A stretch of DNA of 64,000 nucleotides, taken from contig NZ_JAAAMT010000006.1 in NCBI RefSeq assembly GCF_009905435.1, forward strand, positions 1-64,000, in the 5' to 3' direction. Below are positions 18,526-28,031 of this stretch, one piece after another. Every line of letters starts with the position of its first letter. Positions within the stretch are counted from its first letter, which is position 1. The DNA is from Pseudomonas sp. R5(2019) (GTDB lineage: Bacteria; Pseudomonadota; Gammaproteobacteria; Pseudomonadales; Pseudomonadaceae). The translations under genes were made by a program, and so were the position numbers. A model generated the notes under the pieces. It was not told where the DNA came from, ran no database searches, and saw only the letters and a list, made by a program, of their open reading frames with translations.

Positions 18526-19242
18526 GTGACTCCTGTAATGGCTCAGCAAGGTGCCGCCGGTGTCGCCACCGCCGTGGCAGAAAGTGTTCAGTACCAGGGC
18601 CGCAAGGCCAGTCGCCAGGGCAGCGAGCTGCGCCGTCAGGAGATTCTCGATGCGGCCTTGCGCATTGTCGTGCGCGATGGCGTGCGTGGTGTACGTCACC
18701 GCGCGGTCGCCGCGCAAGCCGGTGTGCCACTGTCGGCGACCACCTATTACTTCAAGGATATTCAGGACCTGCTCAGCGATGCCTTCGCCCTCTACGTGGA
18801 GCGCAGCGCCGATTTCCTGGCCAAGCTGTGGACCAACACCGAGCTGATCCTGCGCCAGTTGATGGCCCAGGGCGATGGCAGCCCGGCCTCGCAGGCGCGG
18901 CTTGCCGATGAAGTGGCCAAGCTCACGGCCGACTACGTGGTGCACCAGATCAACACCCGGCGCGATTACCTGATGGCCGAACAGGCGTTCCGCCAGGAAG
19001 CGCTGATCAACCCGCGGTTGGCCGAATTGGTCTGCTCGCACCAGCGAATCTTGTTGCAAGGCACCTGTCAGATGCTTCAGGTCGTGGGTTCCCGCGAGCC
19101 GCAACAGGATGCCAAAGTGTTGACGGCGATTATCGGGCGGATGGAATATCAGGCTCTGCTCAATCATGCGCAGCCGCCTGCCGAGGACGAAACCCTCGCC
19201 ATCCTCACTCGATATATGCATCTGGTGTTGGCGTCGACCTGA
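18526..19242 (+). CDS. TetR-family transcriptional regulator
   Basis: DNA-binding regulator, 238 aa from GTG at 18526 (ribosome site GAGGG); an ATG four codons later is possible. The HTH is at about residues 35-80: RRQEILDAALRIVVRDGVRG, then RAVAAQAGVPLSATTYYF. The first 35 residues are a low-complexity extension. The C-terminal ligand domain cannot be assigned to a known effector. It lies directly upstream of the lipoprotein, QEGLA and hydrolase genes on the same strand, so it may control them. A TetR gene next to lysS is also found in P. aeruginosa (recalled). Confidence 0.82.
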   Translation: MTPVMAQQGAAGVATAVAESVQYQGRKASRQGSELRRQEILDAALRIVVRDGVRGVRHRAVAAQAGVPLSATTYYFKDIQDLLSDAFALYVERSADFLAKLWTNTELILRQLMAQGDGSPASQARLADEVAKLTADYVVHQINTRRDYLMAEQAFRQEALINPRLAELVCSHQRILLQGTCQMLQVVGSREPQQDAKVLTAIIGRMEYQALLNHAQPPAEDETLAILTRYMHLVLAST

Positions 19243-19267
19243 ACGGCGGTCTTACAAGGAGAGCTGG

Positions 19268-19816
19268 ATGAAAGCCTGGCGTGTCGTTTTGGCCGTGACG
19301 TTTTTGCTGTTGAGCGGGTGTCTGGTGACCTTCAAGGATCCGATCCCGGCCGATCAAGCGGCGCCGGTGGCGCTGTTGGGCAAGTGGTCCAGCAAGGATG
19401 CCTGGGGCGAGGCCCTTTACCTTGAAATCAGCCGCGACGGGCAGAACCGCTACCAGGCCGTCAGCTACCCCAAGGGCAAGAAAAGCCAGCGTCAGGCCTA
19501 CCCGTTCACGGTTTCGCGGCATGGCAGCCGCTGGTACCTGTCGGCGCCGGTGCCGGATAAATACGGTGGCCATTACGCCATTGCCGGCTTCGAGCTGACC
19601 GACAACCAGGAGCTGGTGGTTTACAGCCTGGACCTGGAACGCTTCAAACTGATACTCGATCAGCGCATGATGAGCGGTGATACCTTCGAGACCGATGACG
19701 GTGACGGGGCATTCATTTCCAGCCCCTTGCCGCAGGTCTTCGCCTATCTGGATGACCCGGCCAACTCCGACGTTTTCGTCGAAGCCGCCCGTTACCAGCG
19801 ACGTACAAGCAAGTAA
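19268..19816 (+). CDS. putative lipoprotein
   Basis: Unrecognised secreted protein, 182 aa. The start is the ATG at 19268 behind AAGGAGAGCTG. A lipoprotein signal peptide ends with the lipobox LLSGC (C18), predicting lipidation and envelope location. The mature part looks beta-rich with alternating aromatic residues (GEALYLEISRDGQNRYQAVS, SRWYLSAPVPDKYGGHYAI), suggesting a small barrel or sandwich, but no named family is assigned. It lies 25 bases after the TetR gene and 30 bases before the QEGLA gene. Confidence 0.75.
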   Translation: MKAWRVVLAVTFLLLSGCLVTFKDPIPADQAAPVALLGKWSSKDAWGEALYLEISRDGQNRYQAVSYPKGKKSQRQAYPFTVSRHGSRWYLSAPVPDKYGGHYAIAGFELTDNQELVVYSLDLERFKLILDQRMMSGDTFETDDGDGAFISSPLPQVFAYLDDPANSDVFVEAARYQRRTSK

Positions 19817-19846
19817 GCCCCATAGCGTTCAAACAAGGAGCCAGGC

Positions 19847-21124
19847 GTGGACGAGTACCAGCAGACCATACGCGGCTTGTCCGATCGCATCGTGCTGGCG
19901 CAAACGCCGATTCGCGTGCTCGATGCAGTGAAGTGGGACGAGTCTATTCGCGACGGCTTTCTCAAGGGCAAGGGCAAGGAGCCGCCCGCGGTCGACCGTG
20001 CCTATTACCAGAGTCGGCCGCTGGGGTTCGACTCAAGCGCCGTCAAGCTTGAATTTCAGAACATCGAACGCGACATCACTCGCCAGCTGGGCCAGTTCAA
20101 CCCGGTGGGGCAGATCATGCGGCGCATGTGCAAGGAATACCGCATGGTCGTGCGGATGCTCGAAGCACGCGGCACCGAGGACTTCGGGCTGATTTCCCAG
20201 GAGTTGTATGGCGCTGCCTCCGATGCCTTTCATGCCGGCGACCCGACGCTGTCGGACCTGGGCATCATGCTCTCCGACTACCTGAACAACATCGCCGGGC
20301 GCGGCGACCTCAAGGACGAGCCCAAGACCCTCACGGCGCCGCAAGCCGTTGAAATGCTCCAGCACCGGCTGAACAGGGTCTTTGGTGAAGCCGAGGAAAC
20401 GGTGCGGGTGTTTGTCTCGGACGGTATCGTCGCCGATGCGGCCGCCGGCGCCGATTACATCAAGATCCGTGCCGACGCCATGTTCAACAGCCGCGACGTG
20501 CGCGCGCTGGAAGTGCACGAAGGGCTGGTGCATGTGGGCACGACCCTGAACGGCCTGAACCAGCCGATCTGCACCTTCCTGGCCAAGGGCCCGCCCTCGT
20601 CGACGGTGACTCAGGAAGGCCTGGCGATCCTGATGGAAGTGATTGCCTTCGCCTCCTACCCCAGCCGCCTGCGCAAGCTGACCAACCGCACCCGTGCGAT
20701 CCATATGGTGGAAGAGGGCGCCGATTTCCTGCAGATTTTCGAGTTTTTCCGTGAGCAGGGCTTCGGCCTGCCGGAAAGCTACGGCAATGCCAGCCGGGTG
20801 TTCCGCGGGTCAGTGCCCAATGGCCTGCCGTTCACCAAAGACTTGTCCTATCTCAAGGGCTTCATCATGGTCTACAACTACATTCAGCTGGCCGTGCGCA
20901 AAGGCAAGCTGGAGCAGATCCCGCTGTTGTTCTGCGGTAAGGCCACCCTGGAAGACATGCGGACCCTGCGCCAATTGGTGGATGAAGGGCTGGTGGTGGC
21001 GCCCAAGTACTTGCCGGAGCAGTTCCGCGACCTGAACGCGCTGTCGGCCTGGATGTGTTTCTCCAACTTCCTCAACCACTTGAGCCTGGACCGGATTGAA
21101 GCCGACTACGCGAACATTCTGTAA
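19847..21124 (+). CDS. QEGLA-motif protein, tyrosine-carboxypeptidase-like metallopeptidase (DUF1704/MATCAP family)
   Basis: It is 425 aa with a GTG start behind AAGGAGCC. Residues 224-229 are HEGLVH, an HExxxH zinc-site motif, and residues 256-260 are QEGLA, the signature that names the bacterial family and supplies a further glutamate. The family is related to eukaryotic MATCAP tubulin carboxypeptidases. The bacterial substrate is unknown; older annotations call it a flavohemoglobin-expression modulator. There is no signal peptide, so it should be cytoplasmic. It is followed by a lipoprotein hydrolase gene that may overlap its 3' end by 29 bases. Confidence 0.82.
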   Translation: MDEYQQTIRGLSDRIVLAQTPIRVLDAVKWDESIRDGFLKGKGKEPPAVDRAYYQSRPLGFDSSAVKLEFQNIERDITRQLGQFNPVGQIMRRMCKEYRMVVRMLEARGTEDFGLISQELYGAASDAFHAGDPTLSDLGIMLSDYLNNIAGRGDLKDEPKTLTAPQAVEMLQHRLNRVFGEAEETVRVFVSDGIVADAAAGADYIKIRADAMFNSRDVRALEVHEGLVHVGTTLNGLNQPICTFLAKGPPSSTVTQEGLAILMEVIAFASYPSRLRKLTNRTRAIHMVEEGADFLQIFEFFREQGFGLPESYGNASRVFRGSVPNGLPFTKDLSYLKGFIMVYNYIQLAVRKGKLEQIPLLFCGKATLEDMRTLRQLVDEGLVVAPKYLPEQFRDLNALSAWMCFSNFLNHLSLDRIEADYANIL

Positions 21125-22016
21125 GTTGTTGTTCCTCGCCATTACCCTGATGATGGCGGGCTGCAGCTCGCTGCTGTTCTATCCCGAGCCGGGCCAGCCT
21201 TTCACTCCCGAAAAAGCCAAGCTTGAGTACCGCGATCTGACCTTCACGGCGGCCGACGGTACTCGCCTGCACGCCTGGTGGTTGCCGGCCAAGGCGGGGG
21301 TTGAGGTCAAGGGCACGGTGCTGCACTTGCACGGCAATGGTGGCAACCTCGCGTGGCACCTGGGCGCCAGTTGGTGGTTACCGGCGCAGGGCTATCAGGT
21401 GTTGTTGATGGACTACCGCGGCTACGGTTTGTCCCAGGGCACGCCGAGCTTGCCGGCGGTGTATCAGGACGTGGCGGCGGCGCTCGACTGGTTGCAACGG
21501 GCGCCTGAAGTGAAGGGCAAGCCACTGGTGTTGCTGGGCCAAAGCCTGGGCGGTGCGGTCGGGGTTCATTACCTGGCCGGGCACCCTGAGCAGCGCCAAC
21601 GCTTCAAGGCCATGGTCTTTGATGGCGTGCCGGCCAGCTATCGGGAGGTCGGCCGTTTTGCCTTGAGTACCCACTGGCTGACCTGGCCGTTGCAGGTGCC
21701 ACTGTCGTGGCTGGTGCCGGACAGCGACAGCGCCATCTACGCCATCCCCAAACTCACCGGTGTGCCGCAGTTGTTCTTCCACAGCATCGATGACCCACTG
21801 GTTCCGCTTTCCAATGGCATCCGCTTGTATCAAGCTGCGTCGCCGCCCAAGGTGCTGCAGTTGACCCGCGGTGGTCACGTGCAGACCTTTACCGACCCCA
21901 CCTGGCGACAGGTCATGCTGCGCTTCCTTGAAGATCCTGAGCACTTCAACGGCTTGCGTCGGCTGGCCGAAGACCCCAACTATCCGCCTTCCGCAAAATC
22001 CGAGAGTTCGCAATGA
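21096..22016 (+). CDS. lipoprotein alpha/beta hydrolase
   Basis: Serine hydrolase of the BEM46/YfhR-like type, 306 aa. The TTG start at 21096 gives a good lipoprotein signal (charged start, lipobox MMAGC, C23); TTG at 21126 or 21129 would give a shorter signal. The oxyanion region HGNGGNLAWHL, the nucleophile elbow GQSLGG (S150), an acid in FHSIDDPLVPL and H in RGGHVQTF make a full triad. It probably acts at the periplasmic face of the membrane. Substrate is unknown. It ends overlapping the next gene by four bases (ATGA). Confidence 0.8.
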   Translation: MKPTTRTFCKLLFLAITLMMAGCSSLLFYPEPGQPFTPEKAKLEYRDLTFTAADGTRLHAWWLPAKAGVEVKGTVLHLHGNGGNLAWHLGASWWLPAQGYQVLLMDYRGYGLSQGTPSLPAVYQDVAAALDWLQRAPEVKGKPLVLLGQSLGGAVGVHYLAGHPEQRQRFKAMVFDGVPASYREVGRFALSTHWLTWPLQVPLSWLVPDSDSAIYAIPKLTGVPQLFFHSIDDPLVPLSNGIRLYQAASPPKVLQLTRGGHVQTFTDPTWRQVMLRFLEDPEHFNGLRRLAEDPNYPPSAKSESSQ

Positions 22017-22339
22017 ATGAAGAACGCAACGCCATCCCCCTGATCCTCACCGGCATCGGCAGCATCCTCGGCACCGTCGCTTGCCTGTGGTACTACGGCT
22101 ACCTGCACTTCGCCAAGCCCGAGGACGCGCTGCTGTTGTCCGAGTTCACCATGCTCAAGACCGTGCCGGGCGAAGACTACAAGACCGCCCTGAGCCCGGC
22201 GCCGCAAGTGGCCCAGTGCATTGATGGGGTGCTGGTGTTGTTTGATACCGAACAAAAGGGGCTGACCGGGGTGCTGGTCGATGGCAAGAAGCAGGCGGTG
22301 AGATGCATGGGGCAGGAAACTCCGCAGCAGGTGCAGTAA
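22013..22339 (+). CDS. small single-pass membrane protein, function unknown
   Basis: It is 108 aa with one membrane helix at about residues 8-28 (IPLILTGIGSILGTVACLWYY). The rest is a soluble domain with two cysteines (QCIDG and RCMGQ) that could form a disulphide. The start ATG overlaps the hydrolase stop, so it is probably the last gene of the TetR-lipoprotein-QEGLA-hydrolase run. No family is recognised. Confidence 0.7.
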   Translation: MNEERNAIPLILTGIGSILGTVACLWYYGYLHFAKPEDALLLSEFTMLKTVPGEDYKTALSPAPQVAQCIDGVLVLFDTEQKGLTGVLVDGKKQAVRCMGQETPQQVQ

Positions 22340-22363
22340 CCCGCAATTACAACCTCACCCAAG

Positions 22364-22455
22364 ATGTGGGAGCGGATTTATCCGCGAATCCAGCCGCTGC
22401 GGTATATCAGGCAAACCGCGTCGCTGCTATTCGCGGATAAATCCGCTCCCACATT
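22364..22455. repeat. REPIN between convergent genes
   Basis: Two units with core GAGCGGATTTATCCGCG face each other over a loop of about 45 bases. It is the first half of the 312-base gap 22340-22652; the second half holds an OmpA-family remnant. Confidence 0.85.
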
Positions 22456-22506
22456 TTGAACTGCACCCCAAAGGTTGGATATCCATCTTACATTGGGGGT
22501 TCAAGC

Positions 22507-22629
22507 TTATTGTGTGCTGCTCACCGTCCGCGGCGCCACAGGCTGGTTATCGTTGGAAATCGTCACTTCCACCCGACGGTTCTGTGCCCGGCCAGCGTGA
22601 GGCACCGAGCCCGTGTCCGGGGCCGGTGC
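22507..22629 (-). pseudogene. 3' remnant of an OmpA-family (LptF-like) outer membrane protein gene
   Basis: Reading the minus strand from 22629 gives 40 codons to a TAA at 22507, including HAGRAQNRRVEVTISNDNQP. GRAQNRRVEV is the hallmark end of the OmpA-like peptidoglycan-binding domain, and the tail after it fits a natural C-terminus. The frame is closed by a TAG at 22630-22632 immediately upstream, and nothing recognisable of the rest of the domain is found. The gene body has therefore been deleted up to the neighbouring small gene. The reading frame of the scrap itself is intact, which suggests a recent loss. Confidence 0.75.
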
Positions 22630-22652
22630 CTAAGGGGGGGTGAGCGCGGTAA

Positions 22653-22997
22653 TCAGTGTTTCTTGTCGTCGATCTGCGCCGACAAATCGTGCAAGTAGCG
22701 GCGTGACAACGCGAGGAAGCGCGGAGTAGGGCCAATGTCTTCGTACAGTGGATCGCCTTCCTCATCAAGGGCCACCACTTGCTGGCCCTTGACATAGGGG
22801 AAGCTCGCTTCCAGTTCTTCCAGCGCAGCGCCGAGCAGTTCGCCCAGCAGCTCTTCAGGTTGGCGTTTGGGGTACATCTCGGCGATGGCCGCCAGCCGCG
22901 CTGCGGCCTCCACATCCAGGTGCAGCGCATAGCCGGTCTTGGTCAGACGACCCTTGGCATTTTCTTCCCAATGTTGGGCGAGTTCGCGGATTTTCAT
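22653..22997 (-). CDS. conserved small cytoplasmic protein of the ppc neighbourhood
   Basis: It is 114 aa. The start is the ATG at 22997 behind GAGG; longer in-frame starts reach into the ppc leader. The sequence starts MKIRELAQHWEENAKGRLTK and contains LHLDVEAAARLAAIAEMYPK, which reads like a ribbon-helix-helix-style or helical adaptor domain, then an acidic C-terminal part. It is carried next to ppc in other Pseudomonas (recalled), where it is sometimes labelled a pilin assembly protein; I see no support for that label. It is divergent from ppc. Confidence 0.7.
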   Translation of the reverse strand: MKIRELAQHWEENAKGRLTKTGYALHLDVEAAARLAAIAEMYPKRQPEELLGELLGAALEELEASFPYVKGQQVVALDEEGDPLYEDIGPTPRFLALSRRYLHDLSAQIDDKKH

Positions 22998-23177
22998 AAT
23001 GACCTCATCGAATCCCGCATCCGCGGGAACTGGCGAGCCGGCGGCACGAACCGTATACGGCTTACTTGAGCTTAGCTGCGTTTGAGCAACGGCAACACCT
23101 TGGTCGCCTTGTCTACAGAGGCAAGGCTGGGGCACTCTGTTCCCCACGTTGTTTTTCCCGATGCCGGAGATTCACTG

Positions 23178-25814
23178 ATGAGCGAGATCGATGCGCGCCT
23201 GCGTGAAGATGTGCACCTGTTGGGCGAGTTGTTGGGCAACACCATTCGTGATCAACATGGCGAGGCGTTTGTGGCCAAGATCGAACGCATTCGCCACGGC
23301 GCCAAGGCCGACCGGAGCGACGCTGAGGTCAGTGCCGAACAGTTGAGCTCAAGCCTCAATGACCTGCAGGAAGACGAACTGCTACCGGTGGCCCGGGCGT
23401 TCAACCAGTTTCTCAACCTGGCCAACATCGCCGAGCAGTACCAGACCATGCGCCGCCGCGACGCCAGTCAGCCCGAGCCGTTCGAAGCGCGAGTACTGCC
23501 GGAGTTGCTGGCGCGGCTCAAGGCCGGTGGCCACCGCGACGACGCACTTGCCCGTCAATTGGGGCGCCTGGACATCGAATTGGTGCTGACCGCGCACCCC
23601 ACCGAAGTGGCCCGCCGCACCCTCATTCAGAAATACGACGCGATTGCCGCGCAACTGGCCGAAGGTGACCACCGCGACCTGATCCCGGCGGAACGCACAC
23701 AGATCGCCGAGCGCTTGCAGCGGCTGATCGCCGAAGCCTGGCACACCGAGGAGATCCGCCGCGTGCGGCCGACCCCGGTCGATGAAGCGAAGTGGGGCTT
23801 TGCCGTCATCGAGCATTCGCTCTGGCAGGCCATCCCCAATTACCTGCGCAAGGCCGACAAGGACCTGCACGCCGCCACGGGCTTGCGCCTGCCGCTGCAT
23901 GCCGCACCGATCAAATTTGCCTCGTGGATGGGCGGCGACCGTGACGGCAACCCAAACGTGACCGCCTGCGTGACCCGCGAGGTCCTGCTGCTGGCGCGCT
24001 GGATGGCCGCTGACCTGTTCTTGCGCGATGTCGATCGCTTGGCCGCCGAGCTGTCCATGCAACAGGCCAGCAACGCCTTGCGCCAGCAGGTGGGGGAGAG
24101 CGCCGAGCCGTACAGGGCGCTGCTCAAGCAGCTGCGCGAACGCCTGCGTGCCACCCGCAACTGGGCCCAGGCGTCGTTGCGTGAAACCCAGCCGACAACG
24201 GCCGAGGTGCTGGTCGACAACCGCGATTTGCTGGCACCGCTCGAACTTTGCTATCAGTCGTTGCACGAATGCGGCATGGGCGTGATCGCCGACGGGCCGC
24301 TGCTCGATTGCATTCGTCGGGCTGTCACCTTTGGCCTGTTCCTGGTACGCCTCGATGTGCGCCAGGACGCGGCGCGGCATGCATCCGCCTTGAGCGAAAT
24401 CACCGCCTACCTGGGGCTGGGCAGCTACGGCGACTGGGATGAAGACGCGCGCATTGCGTTTCTTCAGCGTGAACTCGCCAACCGCCGGCCACTGTTGCCG
24501 ACCGACTTCAATCCCGAAGACGAAACCGCTGAAGTACTCGCCACCTGCCGCGAAATTGCCGCTGCGCCGGCGGCTTCCCTGGGTTCCTACGTTATCTCCA
24601 TGGCCGGTGCCGCATCCGATGTGCTGGCCGTTCAACTGCTGCTCAAGGAAGCGGGCGTGCGCCGGCCCATGCGCGTGGTGCCGCTGTTTGAGACCCTGGC
24701 GGACCTGGACAACGCCGGCCCCGTGCTTGAGCGCCTGCTCGGCCTGCCGGGTTATCGCGCCAGCCTGCATGGGCCGCAGGAAATCATGATCGGCTATTCC
24801 GATTCGGCCAAGGACGCTGGCACCACGGCGGCGGCCTGGGCCCAGTATCGGGCACAGGAAACCCTGGTGCGCATCTGCCGCGAGCAGTCGGTGGAGCTGG
24901 TGTTGTTTCATGGCCGTGGCGGCACCGTGGGGCGCGGCGGCGGCCCGGCCCACGCGGCGATCCTGTCGCAGCCACCCGGCTCGGTGGCGGGCCGGTTCCG
25001 TACGACTGAGCAGGGTGAAATGATTCGCTTCAAGTTCGGCCTGCCGGACGTCGCCGAACAGAACCTCAATCTCTACCTGGCGGCGGTGCTGGAGGCCACC
25101 TTGCTGCCGCCGCCACCGCCGGAGCCGGCCTGGCGCGAGATGATGGACCAGCTGGCGGCTGACGGGGTCAAGGCGTACCGGGCCCAGGTGCGCGACAACC
25201 CCGAGTTCGTCGAGTACTTCCGCCAGTCCACGCCTGAACAAGAACTGGGGCGCCTGCCACTGGGCAGCCGGCCGGCCAAGCGCCGCGCCGGTGGGATTGA
25301 AAGCCTGCGGGCGATTCCGTGGATTTTCGGCTGGACCCAGACGCGCCTGATGCTGCCGGCCTGGCTGGGCTGGGAAATGGCCTTGAGCAAGGCGGTAGAG
25401 CGCCAGCAAGGCCCGTTATTGGCGACCATGCGCGAGCAGTGGCCATTCTTTCGCACACGCATTGATATGCTGGAAATGGTGCTGGCGAAGGCCGATGCCG
25501 ACATCGCCCGGCTATACGACGAACGTCTAGTGCAACCGCAACTGCGACCTTTGGGTACACATTTGCGCGACCTATTGTCGCAGGCCTGCGCCGTGGTGCT
25601 CGGTATAACCGGTCAGCCGGTGCTGCTGGCACACAGCCCCGATACGCTGGAATTCATCCGTTTGCGCAATACCTATCTGGACCCGCTGCATTTATTGCAG
25701 GCGGAGTTGCTGGCGCGTTCCCGAGGGCAGGAAACGACACAGGGCAGCCCTCTGGAGCAAGCGCTGCTGGTCACCGTGGCGGGTATCGCGGCGGGGTTGC
25801 GTAACACCGGTTAA
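23178..25814 (+). CDS. ppc: phosphoenolpyruvate carboxylase
   Basis: Anaplerotic enzyme: PEP + bicarbonate gives oxaloacetate + phosphate. It is 878 aa from the ATG at 23178, which gives the usual N-terminus [12 protein letters not shown]; the longer frame upstream has no family support. Catalytic histidine is in [12 protein letters not shown]. Other signatures are [28 protein letters not shown] (the glycine-rich catalytic loop) and [10 protein letters not shown]. The C-terminus ends RNTG as in the family. It is transcribed alone, divergent from the small gene at 22653. Confidence 0.96.
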   Translation: MSEIDARLREDVHLLGELLGNTIRDQHGEAFVAKIERIRHGAKADRSDAEVSAEQLSSSLNDLQEDELLPVARAFNQFLNLANIAEQYQTMRRRDASQPEPFEARVLPELLARLKAGGHRDDALARQLGRLDIELVLTAHPTEVARRTLIQKYDAIAAQLAEGDHRDLIPAERTQIAERLQRLIAEAWHTEEIRRVRPTPVDEAKWGFAVIEHSLWQAIPNYLRKADKDLHAATGLRLPLHAAPIKFASWMGGDRDGNPNVTACVTREVLLLARWMAADLFLRDVDRLAAELSMQQASNALRQQVGESAEPYRALLKQLRERLRATRNWAQASLRETQPTTAEVLVDNRDLLAPLELCYQSLHECGMGVIADGPLLDCIRRAVTFGLFLVRLDVRQDAARHASALSEITAYLGLGSYGDWDEDARIAFLQRELANRRPLLPTDFNPEDETAEVLATCREIAAAPAASLGSYVISMAGAASDVLAVQLLLKEAGVRRPMRVVPLFETLADLDNAGPVLERLLGLPGYRASLHGPQEIMIGYSDSAKDAGTTAAAWAQYRAQETLVRICREQSVELVLFHGRGGTVGRGGGPAHAAILSQPPGSVAGRFRTTEQGEMIRFKFGLPDVAEQNLNLYLAAVLEATLLPPPPPEPAWREMMDQLAADGVKAYRAQVRDNPEFVEYFRQSTPEQELGRLPLGSRPAKRRAGGIESLRAIPWIFGWTQTRLMLPAWLGWEMALSKAVERQQGPLLATMREQWPFFRTRIDMLEMVLAKADADIARLYDERLVQPQLRPLGTHLRDLLSQACAVVLGITGQPVLLAHSPDTLEFIRLRNTYLDPLHLLQAELLARSRGQETTQGSPLEQALLVTVAGIAAGLRNTG

Positions 25815-26738
<924 letters not shown>

Positions 26739-26759
26739 TTCGTCGCACAGTGTTCGCCG

Positions 26760-26786
26760 ACGGCCCGCTTGCGGGCCGTTGTTGTT
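26760..26786 (+). terminator. rho-independent terminator after adk
   Basis: Hairpin ACGGCCCGC-TT-GCGGGCCGT followed by TGTTGTTT. A TATAAT box at 26787-26792 lies directly after it and could be the -10 element for tsaB, although no good -35 is seen. Confidence 0.8.
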
Positions 26787-26821
26787 TATAATGCCGCTCT
26801 TTTTCTCGCCTGGAATCACCG

Positions 26822-27496
26822 ATGACCACCTTGTTGGCCCTGGATACCGCCACTGAAGCCTGTTCCGTGGCCTTGCTGCATGACGGCAAGGTCCTGAGCC
26901 ACTACGAGGTGATCCCGCGCCTGCACGCGCAAAAACTCCTGCCCATGATCAAGGCCATCCTGGCCGAAGCCGGTACCAGCCTGTCGGCCATTGATGCGAT
27001 CGCTTTTGGCCGTGGCCCAGGCGCGTTTACCGGGGTGCGCATTGCCATTGGCGTGGTTCAGGGCCTGGCGTTCGGCCTTGACCGGCCGGTGCTGCCGGTG
27101 TCCAACCTGGCGTTGCTGGCCCAACGGGCCTTGCGCGAGCACGGCGCGCAGCAGGTAGCGGCGGCGATTGATGCGCGCATGGACGAAGTGTATTGGGGCT
27201 GCTACCGCGAACAGGCCGGTGAAATGCGCCTGGTCGGCGCTGAAGCCGTGTTGCCACCGGAGCAGGCGGCGTTACCGGCGGATGCCAGCGGTGAATGGTT
27301 TGGCGCGGGTACCGGTTGGGGCTATGCCGAGCGGATCGACGTGAAACTCACTGGGCAGGATGCTTCGATGCTGCCTCATGCGCTGGACCTGCTGACTCTG
27401 GGGCGGTTTGCGTTTGAGCGTGGTGAAGCGATTGCGGCGGATCTGGCGCAGCCTGTTTATCTGCGGGATAAGGTTGCCACCCCGAAAGCGCGCTGA
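26822..27496 (+). CDS. tsaB: tRNA threonylcarbamoyladenosine biosynthesis protein TsaB
   Basis: Non-catalytic partner of TsaD in the complex that makes t6A37 on ANN-decoding tRNAs. It is 224 aa. It has the ASKHA-fold N-terminus LLALDTATEACSVALLHDG, the family segment GRGPGAFTGVRIAIGVVQGL at about residues 62-81 and the short C-terminus of TsaB. It lacks the HxxxH metal site of TsaD, as expected. Confidence 0.94.
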   Translation: MTTLLALDTATEACSVALLHDGKVLSHYEVIPRLHAQKLLPMIKAILAEAGTSLSAIDAIAFGRGPGAFTGVRIAIGVVQGLAFGLDRPVLPVSNLALLAQRALREHGAQQVAAAIDARMDEVYWGCYREQAGEMRLVGAEAVLPPEQAALPADASGEWFGAGTGWGYAERIDVKLTGQDASMLPHALDLLTLGRFAFERGEAIAADLAQPVYLRDKVATPKAR

Positions 27497-27500
27497 ACCT

Positions 27501-27587
27501 TGGGGCTGCTTTGCAGCCCATCGCGGCCAGGTCCGCTCCCACATGTAGGAGCGGACCTGGCCGCGATGGGCCGCGAAGCGGACCCGG
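27501..27587. repeat. near-perfect REP palindrome (GGACCTGGCCGCGATGGG family)
   Basis: CCCATCGCGGCCAGGTCCGC and GCGGACCTGGCCGCGATGGG are perfect reverse complements separated by only a short TCCCACATGTAGGA centre. The flanks GGGGCTGCTTTGCAG and CCGCGAAGCGGACCC extend the symmetry loosely. The same unit occurs at 59.05 kb and at 43-86. Confidence 0.85.
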
Positions 27588-27723
27588 AAAACGCTGCTGT
27601 TCAACGGTTCACCCCCTCCGGCACTAAACCTTTAGCCGAAACTGTGGTCCAGTTACCAATCGAAAATTTGCAACACCCTTGCGGTGTCGCTAAATTGCCA
27701 TCACTGGTCCTGAGTAAACCGCC

Positions 27724-28026
27724 ATGCGTATCGAGGGTTTTGCTTCTTCGTCCTATCCGATCAAGCGCGCGCCGCGCAAACGTCCTGCGGCCAGTGCCGA
27801 GGTGGATGAAGACCTGGAGGGCGAATTCGAAACCCAGGCAGCGCCTGCCCGTGCCGGCGGCCAGGGCGAACCGAATCGGGCCTCCACCTTGCCCGCCCGC
27901 CAGCGAGACATGATCTTCCCCCGCGCCTGCAGCCGACGCACCGCCCAGGCACTGGCCAGCTACCTGAACACCGCCGGATTCGGCGATTGGGAACATGAAG
28001 TGTTGGGCCTCGATCTGTATATTTGA
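27724..28026 (+). CDS. small hypothetical protein
   Basis: It is 100 aa with ATG start. The sequence is polar and probably partly disordered in the first two thirds (SYPIKRAPRKRPAASAEVDE). The last 30 residues, RRTAQALASYLNTAGFGDWE, are better ordered. There is no signal peptide and no family I recognise. It stands just upstream of the DUF72 gene; a gene at this place is conserved in other Pseudomonas (recalled), which is the main support for it being real. Confidence 0.65.
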   Translation: MRIEGFASSSYPIKRAPRKRPAASAEVDEDLEGEFETQAAPARAGGQGEPNRASTLPARQRDMIFPRACSRRTAQALASYLNTAGFGDWEHEVLGLDLYI

Positions 28027-28031
28027 GCCCC

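Noticed and set aside
22547..22930. 127-codon open frame on the minus strand over the OmpA remnant and the small gene
   Set aside because: It is in a different frame from both the remnant motif and the supported small protein, and is Arg/Trp/Ser-rich.
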